Below are positions 46,671 to 56,174 of a stretch of 64,000 nt of DNA, one piece after another. This DNA is from Gammaproteobacteria bacterium (lineage in GTDB: Bacteria; Pseudomonadota; Gammaproteobacteria; PS1; Pseudothioglobaceae). Positions within the stretch are counted from its first letter, which is position 1. Each line of letters begins with the position of its first letter. The notes beneath the pieces were generated by a model. It saw nothing but the letters and a program-made list of their open reading frames with translations, did not search any database and was not told the origin of the DNA. Made by a program: the position numbers and the translations under genes. The stretch covers positions 1 to 64,000 of the forward strand of contig JASLYC010000084.1 in assembly GCA_030739975.1 (NCBI GenBank), given 5' to 3'.

Positions 46671-47177
46671 ATGAAATCAATAATAGTAACTGTACTTGGA
46701 AATGACAAGCCAGGACTAGTTGATAGCCTATCAGAATTCATTGTCAAGCATAATGGGGACTGGGTTGACAGCCGAATGTCACACCTTGGCGGTAAATTTG
46801 CTGGAATACTAAGTATAAATATGAACGATATAGATGTAGACACATTTATTGAAGATATATCTAATGCTGAGATGGGATTACAGTTATTGTGCGAAGTTAC
46901 AGAGCCATCTTTAGCTGCAGAATATAATAACTACCATATTGAACTCGTTGGCCAAAATAGGCCTGGAATAATACATAAAATATCTCATGTGCTTGCCGAG
47001 TTTAAGGCCAACGTAGAGGAGCTTAGTAGCGAAATAGTTGAGGCGCCAATGTCAGGAGAGCAGCTATTTAAAGCTAATATAAACATACATTTACCAGTAT
47101 CAATTAGCAAACTAACAATCAAAAAGAGGTTAGAAAAACTAGCTAATGAATTCGTAGCTGATATAAAGTTAAAGTAG
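46671..47177 (+). CDS. GcvR-like tandem ACT-domain protein
   Basis: A 168-aa protein with two ACT domains (IIVTVLGNDKPGLVDSLSEF at residues 3-22, and IELVGQNRPGIIHKISHVL near 84-102). This is the architecture of GcvR, which restrains glycine cleavage genes in enterobacteria by binding GcvA. Location six bases after gcvP supports a glycine-sensing role. No GcvA is seen in the window. Confidence 0.8.
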   Translation: MKSIIVTVLGNDKPGLVDSLSEFIVKHNGDWVDSRMSHLGGKFAGILSINMNDIDVDTFIEDISNAEMGLQLLCEVTEPSLAAEYNNYHIELVGQNRPGIIHKISHVLAEFKANVEELSSEIVEAPMSGEQLFKANINIHLPVSISKLTIKKRLEKLANEFVADIKLK

Positions 47178-47181
47178 TTTT

Positions 47182-48390
47182 CTAGCCCTTAATAATGTTA
47201 TTCTCTGGGCCGAAGGGGAACTCAGTAATGTCATAAGCGCTATCTTCTGTAATTACCATAACATCATGTTCACGGTAACCCCCGGCACCAGGTTGCCCCT
47301 CTGGAATCATAATCATTGGCTCCATAGAAACTACCATGTTTTTTTCAAGTACAGTGTCAATATCTTCTCTTAGTTCAACTCCTGCCTCTCTACCATAGTA
47401 GTGAGATAGGACTCCAAATGAATGCCCATAACCAAAGGTGCGACTTTTAAGTAGGCCATATTCTTCAAAGATCTTATTTAGTTCAAGAGCAATATCTTTG
47501 CACGCTACACCTGGTTTAATTAGTTTCATTCCTTCCTCGTGAACTTTAACATTTATTTCCCAAAGCCTTAATGACTCTTCATCGACGTGATCGAAAAATA
47601 GCGTTCTTTCAAGTGCAACATAATAACCAGCAATCATTGAGAAACAGTTGAGGCTTAGAATGTCACCCTTGCCAACTTTTCTTGTAGTAACAGGATTATG
47701 AGCGCCGTCGGTATTAATTCCAGACTGAAACCAGGTCCAAGTATCCATCAGCTCCGAGTGAGGGTATCTCTTTGCAATCTCTCTAACCATTGCTTGAGTC
47801 GAATGAAGTGCCACTTCATGCTCTGGAGCACCCTCTTTGATAGCTTCAACCAATGCTGCACCACCTATGTCGCAAACATTGGCGCCCTGTATAATGTGGG
47901 CAATTTCTTCATCAGATTTAATCGAACGCATTTTCATACAATCTATTGATATATCAACAAATTCAGCACTTTCAAATGCATTTTTTAGCTTATCTAGACG
48001 CTCCTTTGTTATATGGTCGTGCTCAATACCGATCCTGCCTTTATTTTGTACTAGTTGCTGTAATGCATAAAAGAAACTATCTTTTTGCCAGTCAGTATAA
48101 ACAAGATTTTCACCAAAGGTGCGACGCCAAGGTTGCCCGCCATCAATATTTGCAGACACTGTTGTAGCCTTATTATGAGTAATTACTAAGGCATATGGGC
48201 GGCCAAATGAGCAATAAAGAAAATCACTGTAATAGTTTATCCCATGAATTGATGTAAAAATTACCGCATCAATATTATTTTTTGCCATGTGCTTTCTTAA
48301 GCATGATTGACGGTTTTTATATTCCAAATCACTAAATGTGTGGACAATATTCTCACCGTTAGGAATAAATTTTGTTCTTGGCATATTCAT
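47182..48390 (-). CDS. Creatinase (creatine amidinohydrolase)
   Basis: A 402-aa pita-bread-fold hydrolase splitting creatine to sarcosine plus urea. Similarity to the Pseudomonas putida enzyme is evident throughout from memory: INYYSDFLYCSFGRPYALV, IDGGQPWRRT, DTWTWFQSGINTDGAHNPVT and TFGYGHSFGVLSHYYGREAG. The catalytic His231 and the guanidinium-binding E261 and E357 regions are conserved; like other creatinases it lacks the metal ligands of M24 peptidases. It converges on the gcvP-ACT unit. Its sarcosine product can be used by the dehydrogenase at 30.7 kb. Confidence 0.92.
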   Translation of the reverse strand: MNMPRTKFIPNGENIVHTFSDLEYKNRQSCLRKHMAKNNIDAVIFTSIHGINYYSDFLYCSFGRPYALVITHNKATTVSANIDGGQPWRRTFGENLVYTDWQKDSFFYALQQLVQNKGRIGIEHDHITKERLDKLKNAFESAEFVDISIDCMKMRSIKSDEEIAHIIQGANVCDIGGAALVEAIKEGAPEHEVALHSTQAMVREIAKRYPHSELMDTWTWFQSGINTDGAHNPVTTRKVGKGDILSLNCFSMIAGYYVALERTLFFDHVDEESLRLWEINVKVHEEGMKLIKPGVACKDIALELNKIFEEYGLLKSRTFGYGHSFGVLSHYYGREAGVELREDIDTVLEKNMVVSMEPMIMIPEGQPGAGGYREHDVMVITEDSAYDITEFPFGPENNIIKG

Positions 48391-48506
48391 ACCCTCTCCT
48401 CTATTTATATCAACCTTCGAATGTTAATAAATTTCCCCTAGGAAAGCAAGCTTTTTCTATAAGATGTATGCTTGTTCTGAAACAAGAATAAATTAGCAAT
48501 ACCTCT

Positions 48507-49373
48507 TTAGTGGCTTTGCTTTAAATGGCTTTCACGAATGTATGTGTATATACCTGAAACCACAATTACTAAAGCCCCGCTTAGTGTAAATAGGTCCGGC
48601 CTTTCTGAAAGGATTATGACTGACAAAAGCATAGCAAATACCAGCCTAGAATAACGAAATGGCGATATAACTGATACATCACCATCTCGAGTAGCAAGCA
48701 CGACTGCGTAATAGCCAATTACGCCAACAAATGTAGCCGATATAAAATAAGTTACTTCAACCGAAGAAGGAATAACCATAGCTGAATAGAAAGGCATAGC
48801 AATAAAACCAGAAATGCCGCACGCTAAAAATGCATATATAGAAACTGTTGTTGTTGAGATACTAGCCTTCATGGTGCGAGTAGATAAATCTCTTACCGCT
48901 AAAAATATAGTCGCAATAACTGCTAGAAGTGATTCCGGCATAAAGCTATCAAAACCTGGGCGCAAAATTAATAAAACCCCAAAAAATCCAACCATCACAG
49001 CTGTCCAACGACGCCAGCCAACTTTTTCTTTTAAAAATAATGCTGCTCCCATCGTCACCATTAATGGGGTTGTCATTAAAATCGATGCTGCAGATGACAG
49101 TGGGGTCAAGGCAATCGCAGAAACAAAAAATAATGCTGCAAACAGTTCGCACAAAGTTCTGATAATAACTGAGCTATTCAATAGATCTCTTTGCAGAATT
49201 GGCGCATGAGTCAGAAGAGCGGTAATTATAAGTACGGAAGCCCCACTAAAGCCTAGAATAATTAATATCTGTGATACTGGTAGATGTGATGAAAGAAGTT
49301 TAATAAACAAATCCTCAAGAGCAAACCCCGCCATAGCAAGAATCATAAATAAAATACCGCGTAAATTTTGCAA
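48507..49373 (-). CDS. EamA-family (DMT superfamily) transporter
   Basis: A 288-aa protein with about ten transmembrane helices in two EamA repeats (MILAMAGFALEDLFIKLLSS at the N terminus; EKVGWRRWTAVMVGFFGVLLI mid-protein). It is on the minus strand between creatinase and a GMC oxidoreductase. Similar permeases sit near amine catabolic genes and may export a metabolite; substrate unknown. Confidence 0.8.
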   Translation of the reverse strand: MQNLRGILFMILAMAGFALEDLFIKLLSSHLPVSQILIILGFSGASVLIITALLTHAPILQRDLLNSSVIIRTLCELFAALFFVSAIALTPLSSAASILMTTPLMVTMGAALFLKEKVGWRRWTAVMVGFFGVLLILRPGFDSFMPESLLAVIATIFLAVRDLSTRTMKASISTTTVSIYAFLACGISGFIAMPFYSAMVIPSSVEVTYFISATFVGVIGYYAVVLATRDGDVSVISPFRYSRLVFAMLLSVIILSERPDLFTLSGALVIVVSGIYTYIRESHLKQSH

Positions 49374-49475
49374 ATTTCACCTTGTAGTTAGTTAACTTAA
49401 CTCTTCTAAATCATATGAAGTATAAGGTTATTTTTATTTCTTATTATTAAATTAAGTAGATCTGTATATTTAGTG

Positions 49476-51077
49476 CTATTGGTTCAGTATCATTTTCGCG
49501 CCCATTTCTGCAATCATCATGGTTGGTGCTGAGGTATTGCCACTGACAATGGTTGGCATAATTGAGGCATCAATAACACGTAAATTTTTCATACCTCTTA
49601 CCGTTAAATTTTCTGGCGAAACCACTGCTAATTCATCAACCCCCATTTTACAAGTACCTACTGGGTGATAGACTGTCAGTGCTGTTCTGCGTATGTATTC
49701 TAATATCTCCTTATCGCTCTTTATTGTTTTTCCTGGTGCCATTTCTTTGCCACGAACTTCGTCAAATTCTGATGACAACAAAACTTCTCGGGCTTTTTTT
49801 ACCGCCTCTATTATTGTGTTTTCATCTCTAGGATCAGACAAAAAATTGTGATCTATAAGCAACTTAAATTTTGACCCTTCCTTAGTCAACTTGATAGTTC
49901 CAGCGCTATAAGGCCTTAATAAGCAAGTAAAAAGCGAGTAGCCGTGACCAAATTCAAACCTCCTGCCACGATGGCTTCTATAAATGGGGGTGAAATGAAA
50001 CTGGACATCTGGAGAGTTATTGTTGGTATATTTGGTTTGTGCAAAGCCGCCAGCTTCGACATAGTTCGTTGTCCACCAGCCCATCTTGTTAAAGAAGTAC
50101 CTAAACGGAGCGGTAATTACGTAAGGCAATAAAGACCTCCATGAAACACCTATTGATTCAGCTTTTTTAGAACGTACAGTGACCATAGAGTCTAGGTGGT
50201 CCTGAAGGTTCTCACCAACTCCAACTAAGTTGTGCTTGCAAGTTATGCCTATCCCTTCAAGGTCTTTTTTATTCCCAATACCGGAAGCGAGAAGTATCCT
50301 AGGTGAATCTATAGTGCCAGCGCTAAGAATTATTTCCTTGTTGCAAGCTAGCTTTTTATCTTCTTCATTAATTATTATATTAACAGACTTGGCACAGTCG
50401 CCTTCAATATCAATTGATACAACCTTCGAACGGGTAAGGATTGTAAGGTTTGGCCTTGAAAGGATGGGCTCGACAAAGGCTGTATAGGAACTCACTCGAG
50501 TACCCTTGTTTTGAGTTACATTATAAACTCCAAGGCCCAATTGTGAACCGGCATTAAAGTCCGAATTCTGAGGTAAGCCAATTGTTTTCCCAGCCTTAAT
50601 AAAACGCTTAATAGTAGCATTAGGATCTTGTGGCTTTACTACTGGCAGCTCTCCTTCGGATGAGTGATATTTTGATTCGCCGCCTGTCTGATCATTTTCA
50701 AGTTTTTTAAACATAGGCAGAACTTCTTCATAAGACCAGCCTTTACAGCCTAGATCAGCCCAGTTATCATAATCATTTTTGTTGCCACGCATGTAGACCA
50801 TGCCATTAATTGAGCTTGACCCCCCAAGACACTTGCCACGATTGATAGTTATGATGCGGTTATTTAGATTCTTTTGAGGTATGCCTTGATATGCGTAATC
50901 AAATTTTTTATGGCCATAGACCCCAAAAATTCCTGCAGGAATTTTAATCCATGGGCTTTTGTCACTTCCACCCCCCTCAACCAAACAAACTCTATTCTTA
51001 GGATTTGCGCTAAGACGATTGGCTAATACGCAACCAGCAGAACCAGCGCCAATAATAATGTAATCGTAACTAGTCAT
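49476..51077 (-). CDS. GMC-family FAD-dependent alcohol dehydrogenase (choline dehydrogenase-like)
   Basis: A 533-aa GMC oxidoreductase: YDYIIIGAGSAGCVLANRLS (FAD), GKCLGGSSSINGMVYMRGN (GMC signature 1), AGTIDSPRILLASGIG (signature 2) and the catalytic His in VYHPVGTCKMG with Asn in SGNTSAPTMM. Choline dehydrogenase (BetA) is a reasonable guess given the betaine genes, but the family also oxidises other alcohols and no betaine aldehyde dehydrogenase gene is adjacent. It lies 30 bases downstream of the DUF1989 gene and is probably co-transcribed with it. Confidence 0.82.
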   Translation of the reverse strand: MTSYDYIIIGAGSAGCVLANRLSANPKNRVCLVEGGGSDKSPWIKIPAGIFGVYGHKKFDYAYQGIPQKNLNNRIITINRGKCLGGSSSINGMVYMRGNKNDYDNWADLGCKGWSYEEVLPMFKKLENDQTGGESKYHSSEGELPVVKPQDPNATIKRFIKAGKTIGLPQNSDFNAGSQLGLGVYNVTQNKGTRVSSYTAFVEPILSRPNLTILTRSKVVSIDIEGDCAKSVNIIINEEDKKLACNKEIILSAGTIDSPRILLASGIGNKKDLEGIGITCKHNLVGVGENLQDHLDSMVTVRSKKAESIGVSWRSLLPYVITAPFRYFFNKMGWWTTNYVEAGGFAQTKYTNNNSPDVQFHFTPIYRSHRGRRFEFGHGYSLFTCLLRPYSAGTIKLTKEGSKFKLLIDHNFLSDPRDENTIIEAVKKAREVLLSSEFDEVRGKEMAPGKTIKSDKEILEYIRRTALTVYHPVGTCKMGVDELAVVSPENLTVRGMKNLRVIDASIMPTIVSGNTSAPTMMIAEMGAKMILNQ

Positions 51078-51107
51078 GCATTATGCTTGTTTTTATATGG
51101 CTCAGTT

Positions 51108-51971
51108 TCATTGGTGGCCATGATTGCCGGAATATTTATTCGTTGATGGTGTCTGCCAACCTTTCAAACTGTCTTTATTTGGTTTATAGATTTCAATTTG
51201 TAAGGGGTAGCAATCAGCTAGATCACTCGAATGTGTGCTAGAACAGTCTCCTCCTGGACAAGCCGATAAAGCACCCAATATATCAATTTCAGCAAAAAAC
51301 TCTAGGTAGTCTCCTGGCTTTACAGGGCTAGCCTTCATAAAGTATTGGTGAGTATCCTTTGTGAAACCTGTACACATAAAAACATTAAGGACATCGTGCA
51401 CCCATTTTTCTGCCTCAAATATTGACTTTCCAGTTTCATATGACAGGGCTCTTGTTAAGTTTGAATGGCAGCATTGGTGGTAGTTATCTCCAGACAATAA
51501 TTTATGGGTATATGGGTCGCATCTAGTGCCAATAACGTCATGAACACTACTCCCGTCTTCATCCCAACCATACCAATCTAGAGTGTCAAAAGTAATTGTT
51601 GCCATAGGTCTAAAAAATGGAAAGTTACTCCACATCTGGTCTCCGGTACTTAGGTGCGTTCCGTGTAGGGCTCTTGTTTTTCCACTATAAAAATGCTCAT
51701 CCAAGTTGTCCCTATTCCAAAGGTTTAGGTCTCCGACTTGAGGACCCTCAGTGCTAACAATTCTAAAAAAGTTGCCCGCGCTAACAGTGAAAGTTGCAGC
51801 CTCTCTTGGAGGCACAACTAACTTATCTACCATTACCATTTTTTCACGCATTAGTTGATAATGACTAAGGTTTGGGAGCGGTAAATTATCTGTTGGGTAA
51901 GCTATTACAGGCTTATTCTCACGAAAATAATTTGCGTTTTTAGGTTCCTTGGATTGGGGATTTTTTTTCAA
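51108..51971 (-). CDS. DUF1989 (urea carboxylase-associated) family protein
   Basis: A 287-aa protein with the DUF1989 hallmarks: VVPPREAATFTVSAGNFFRI, QVGDLNLWN, Cys/His segment GTRCDP...NYHQCCHSNL (C151, C168, C169), and C238-P-G-G-D-C243 with C254, which probably bind a metal. Related proteins are carboxyguanidine deiminase subunits of guanidine degradation. Being close to creatinase, which releases urea, is suggestive, but no urea or guanidine carboxylase is in the window. The start is uncertain: TTG 51971 is the only early start codon and has no clear ribosome site. Confidence 0.78.
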   Translation of the reverse strand: MKKNPQSKEPKNANYFRENKPVIAYPTDNLPLPNLSHYQLMREKMVMVDKLVVPPREAATFTVSAGNFFRIVSTEGPQVGDLNLWNRDNLDEHFYSGKTRALHGTHLSTGDQMWSNFPFFRPMATITFDTLDWYGWDEDGSSVHDVIGTRCDPYTHKLLSGDNYHQCCHSNLTRALSYETGKSIFEAEKWVHDVLNVFMCTGFTKDTHQYFMKASPVKPGDYLEFFAEIDILGALSACPGGDCSSTHSSDLADCYPLQIEIYKPNKDSLKGWQTPSTNKYSGNHGHQ

Positions 51972-52079
51972 TGTTATATAAATTAATAAGCTCTATTTAC
52001 CAAGAATTGTCGCACAATATTCGCACCTTAAGTGCTTAATATTCGATTAATTTAGTTAGTAATTATTGTCTGAATTTGT

Positions 52080-52244
52080 TTACAAAAATGGCTTACTGAA
52101 ATGCCTTTTTAGAATCCCTTTCTTTTCTAGGCGTTTCTCGTACTCTGTAATATTGTTAACGAGCTTTCTATCGTAGTAATAGATTACTAAAAAACACCCA
52201 AACAAAAATAACAATACCAAAATAAGTAGTGTTGTTTCGGTCAT
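52080..52244 (-). CDS. Small membrane protein coupled to the SbmA-like transporter
   Basis: A 54-aa open frame, MTETTLLILVLLFLFGCFLV at the start, giving one transmembrane helix (about residues 5-24) and a basic cytoplasmic tail (DRKLVNN, EKRLEKKGILKRH). Its ATG overlaps the transporter stop (ATGA), and GAGGAGG at the end of the transporter gene makes a strong ribosome site. No family is recognised; a small accessory subunit of the transporter is the natural guess. Confidence 0.7.
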   Translation of the reverse strand: MTETTLLILVLLFLFGCFLVIYYYDRKLVNNITEYEKRLEKKGILKRHFSKPFL

Positions 52245-53275
52245 TTTGCCTCCTCATACTTAGCCAAGTTTGATTCAAATTCGTGCAATCTTTTCCAAAT
52301 CGATCTCAGCTCTGTAATAGTTGTCCAGTTGTGTAAGAATAGTGCAAATCCGCCATGCACTTTACTAAAAGCGTTAGATACTTGAACCATAATGCCTAAA
52401 GTTATTGCGCCAGTAAATAAGCTTGGGCCCATAACAAGGTAAGGGGCAATAATCATGAACTGGTCATAAAAAACCACCCAACAATCGAAATAACCATAGT
52501 GCAAGTAAAGACGATAGTAGTTAAACTTGATTCCCAAAAAGAGTTCTGCAAGGGTGTCCGACTGTGCATAATTTGCCTTGTCGTCTTCCCCGAGCACCAA
52601 ATCCTTTCTAAATGCTGCTTCAACCCTTTGATTGTTGTATTCCAATCCAGGCAGCTTCCAACCAACAAACCATGAGATTGCTAGGCCTCCTAAAGAAATT
52701 ACAAGGGTTAGCCAAACAAGCGAACCTTCTATATCTCTAATAACTGGAATATCTATCTTGTCGCTAAACCCGTACAAAATTGGAATAAAGGCGATCAATG
52801 TCATTATCGAACGAATAACTTGTAAGCCCATTGACTCAATTAATTTTGCCCAACGATTACAATCCTCTTGTATCCTTTGGCTTGCGCCTTCAATCTCTTG
52901 ATCTACAGCTTGCCATTTAGGTATATAGTTAAAGGTTATTGCCTCTCTCCATCTAAGACCGTAAATTCTTGTAAACCATCCAGTAAAAATTGCTAAGGCG
53001 ATATATGGAAACGCTATCACTGCAAATGACGGGGTACCTTCAAACCCTGTCAGTATATAGTCCAAAGAAATCAATTGATCATAAAGCTGTGTAATGCCTT
53101 CTTGTGGTTTATCTACGTAGTCTTTTGCATTTTGAAGAAGGTCATAAAAAACACCGTACCACTCGTTGATTGCAACAGTCATTTGTACCTGCGCCCAAAG
53201 AGAAATAATAAGTGCTAAGGCGCCTCCATAAGCCCATAGCGCCCATTCTTTTGATCTATAAAATGACTCTATCAT
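52241..53275 (-). CDS. SbmA/BacA-family transporter
   Basis: A 344-aa membrane protein with about 6-7 hydrophobic segments. NEWYGVFYDLLQNA, the IEGASQRIQEDCNRWAKLIE segment and GVFALF-like LFLHNWTTITELRSIWKRL match the SbmA/BacA family, which imports peptides (bleomycin, microcins, thiopeptides) and in some lineages cobalamin by a proton- or ATP-driven mechanism. No C-terminal ATPase is present. It is shorter than E. coli SbmA (about 406 aa) at the N terminus. It is followed by a coupled 54-aa membrane protein. Confidence 0.85.
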   Translation of the reverse strand: MIESFYRSKEWALWAYGGALALIISLWAQVQMTVAINEWYGVFYDLLQNAKDYVDKPQEGITQLYDQLISLDYILTGFEGTPSFAVIAFPYIALAIFTGWFTRIYGLRWREAITFNYIPKWQAVDQEIEGASQRIQEDCNRWAKLIESMGLQVIRSIMTLIAFIPILYGFSDKIDIPVIRDIEGSLVWLTLVISLGGLAISWFVGWKLPGLEYNNQRVEAAFRKDLVLGEDDKANYAQSDTLAELFLGIKFNYYRLYLHYGYFDCWVVFYDQFMIIAPYLVMGPSLFTGAITLGIMVQVSNAFSKVHGGFALFLHNWTTITELRSIWKRLHEFESNLAKYEEAK

Positions 53276-53352
53276 GAAGCTCCTTTATATTCAGTCAAAC
53301 TTAGTTCAGGCGCCTTAATAACCTTTGTATTTTGGAGTACCTTAATAAGCAA

Positions 53353-54551
<1,199 letters not shown>

Positions 54552-54555
<4 letters not shown>

Positions 54556-55160
54556 TTATTTACCTGCCTTATAAATTGCTTTATTTTATCAATATCTTTA
54601 ACACCTTTTGAACTTTCAACGCCACTAGACACATCAACTGCGTATGGTTTTACTATGTTAATTGCCTCACTAACTGTTTCATGGTTCAATCCTCCAGCCA
54701 AAATAATTGGAGTATCGACTTTAACCTTCGCTAAAGACCATTCAAAGCTTTCCCCGGTGCCACCATATGACGACTCTTTAAAAGAATCTAGCAACAGACC
54801 GCTCGCTTTGGAGTACTTTTTTGCCATGCTAGCTATATTGGTTTTGTCATTAACTCGAAGGGCCTTGATAAATGGCACTCCATATTGCTTACACTCTTCG
54901 TGACTTTCTTCTCCATGAAATTGCAGGGTATCTAAAGGCACTTCGCAAAGTACTTCATCAATAAACCTCGAATCTGCATTAACAAAAAGGCCGACGCGGT
55001 TTATGAATGGCGGCAATGCGTTGATAATTTCATTGGCAGCCTCAACCTCAACATTTCTGGGGGATTTGTCGTAAAACACAAGGCCTACAGCGTCAATACC
55101 AAGCAAACATGCTTGTTTTGCATTTTCAGCCTGAGTGAAGCCACATATTTTAATTTTCAT
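54552..55160 (-). CDS. trpF: Phosphoribosylanthranilate isomerase
   Basis: A 202-aa TIM-barrel enzyme of tryptophan synthesis. The N-terminal [13 protein letters not shown] carries the catalytic Cys, LQFHGEES and [11 protein letters not shown] (phosphate binding) and [15 protein letters not shown] complete the signature. It is translationally coupled to trpB and follows an unknown gene by five bases. Confidence 0.96.
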
Positions 55161-55165
55161 TATTC

Positions 55166-55894
55166 TTAGTGTTTAGTTTCATTAATAGCATCTTTAGCTA
55201 TTTGTGCTCTAATTTTATCTTGATCAACCCACCACTCATTTGCAGTCAGCACATCAAGTGCGCCAGAAAGTTTTTTTAAAAAAACCTCTGGCTTATCAAG
55301 TTCAAGTGTTTTCCGCCAAAGATCAAAAGAAGACTGGTCACTTATATGTGAATGCTTGTCAGCTACACTAGTCAACATCTGCAACGCAAAAAAAGTTAAG
55401 TCGTCATCTTCACCACAACGAGCTGAGGTTATATAGTGTGCGACTGCAGCTGCCACCGCTCTTGTGTCTGCCTCCTCAGGAGACTCGTCAATTAAGTGTT
55501 GGATCATGGCAACAGTAATTTCTGGATTAATTGGGAATACTACTCCCAACCATATCGCATGGGCTAGAGCCTTTAATGATTCTGGTCCTTCAGATAGGTA
55601 CATCACATCACATGCCTCAACTGCCAACTCCCACAATTCTGCTTCGTGGGCCAAATTAAATGCCTCAGAAGATTTTTTCCACGCATCAGAGCCCTCATAC
55701 CTCTCGACCTGTATTCTTCCTATCTCGATTAGTGTCTGAATTCTTTCATCTACCGGAGAGGTATTGTTTTGTTCTAAAAGCTGCCCTTCGAAATACTCTA
55801 GTCTTGCCTTTAATTGCTCTTCGTTAGCATAAACGTCTTCGGAGTCGTCCCCATCAAAAATGTCGCTACCCTTGTTTATATACTTAAATCCCAT
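55166..55894 (-). CDS. Conserved hypothetical helical protein upstream of trpF
   Basis: A 242-aa acidic, almost entirely helical protein that I do not recognise. Alternating small/aromatic helices (SEAFNLAHEAELWELAVEAC, ALAHAIWLGVVFPINPE) resemble TPR-like or ARM-like scaffolds. No signal peptide or membrane segment. It starts an operon-like run with trpF and trpB. Function unknown. Confidence 0.75.
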   Translation of the reverse strand: MGFKYINKGSDIFDGDDSEDVYANEEQLKARLEYFEGQLLEQNNTSPVDERIQTLIEIGRIQVERYEGSDAWKKSSEAFNLAHEAELWELAVEACDVMYLSEGPESLKALAHAIWLGVVFPINPEITVAMIQHLIDESPEEADTRAVAAAVAHYITSARCGEDDDLTFFALQMLTSVADKHSHISDQSSFDLWRKTLELDKPEVFLKKLSGALDVLTANEWWVDQDKIRAQIAKDAINETKH

Positions 55895-55908
55895 AATAAT
55901 ATTCGTAA

Positions 55909-56091
55909 TTAATAGAAAGCAGCCTCTAACCTATCTTCCCAGTTTTCAGGGGTGTCTCTATAGTCGGGCTTAACGTCCATTTTAAAAAAACGCTCTGAAT
56001 TTGATGTAGAGATTGAATTTATGATTAAAACCAAATCTTCAAATGAATCAATATCAGTATACGCAATCATAACTTCACTTAATAACAACAT
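55909..56091 (-). CDS. Small acidic hypothetical protein
   Basis: A 60-aa open frame just upstream of the 242-aa gene on the same strand. Internal ATG (residue 8, MIAYTDIDSF) may be the real start, giving 53 aa. Its C terminus (PDYRDTPENWEDRLEAAFY) is acidic and has no stop-codon clutter in frame for 183 bases. It is not recognised; coding status is moderately likely given placement. Confidence 0.5.
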   Translation of the reverse strand: MLLLSEVMIAYTDIDSFEDLVLIINSISTSNSERFFKMDVKPDYRDTPENWEDRLEAAFY

Positions 56092-56174
56092 ATAACTAAA
56101 TGCATGGCAAATGATTGATATTTTACACTGGAGCTATATTAATTGTTTTATAACGAAATTGTAGCTTGATTTTG

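Noticed and set aside
48814-49209. 131-codon open frame opposite the EamA gene
   Set aside because: It is antisense to a clear transporter gene, and its composition looks like the complement of hydrophobic codons.
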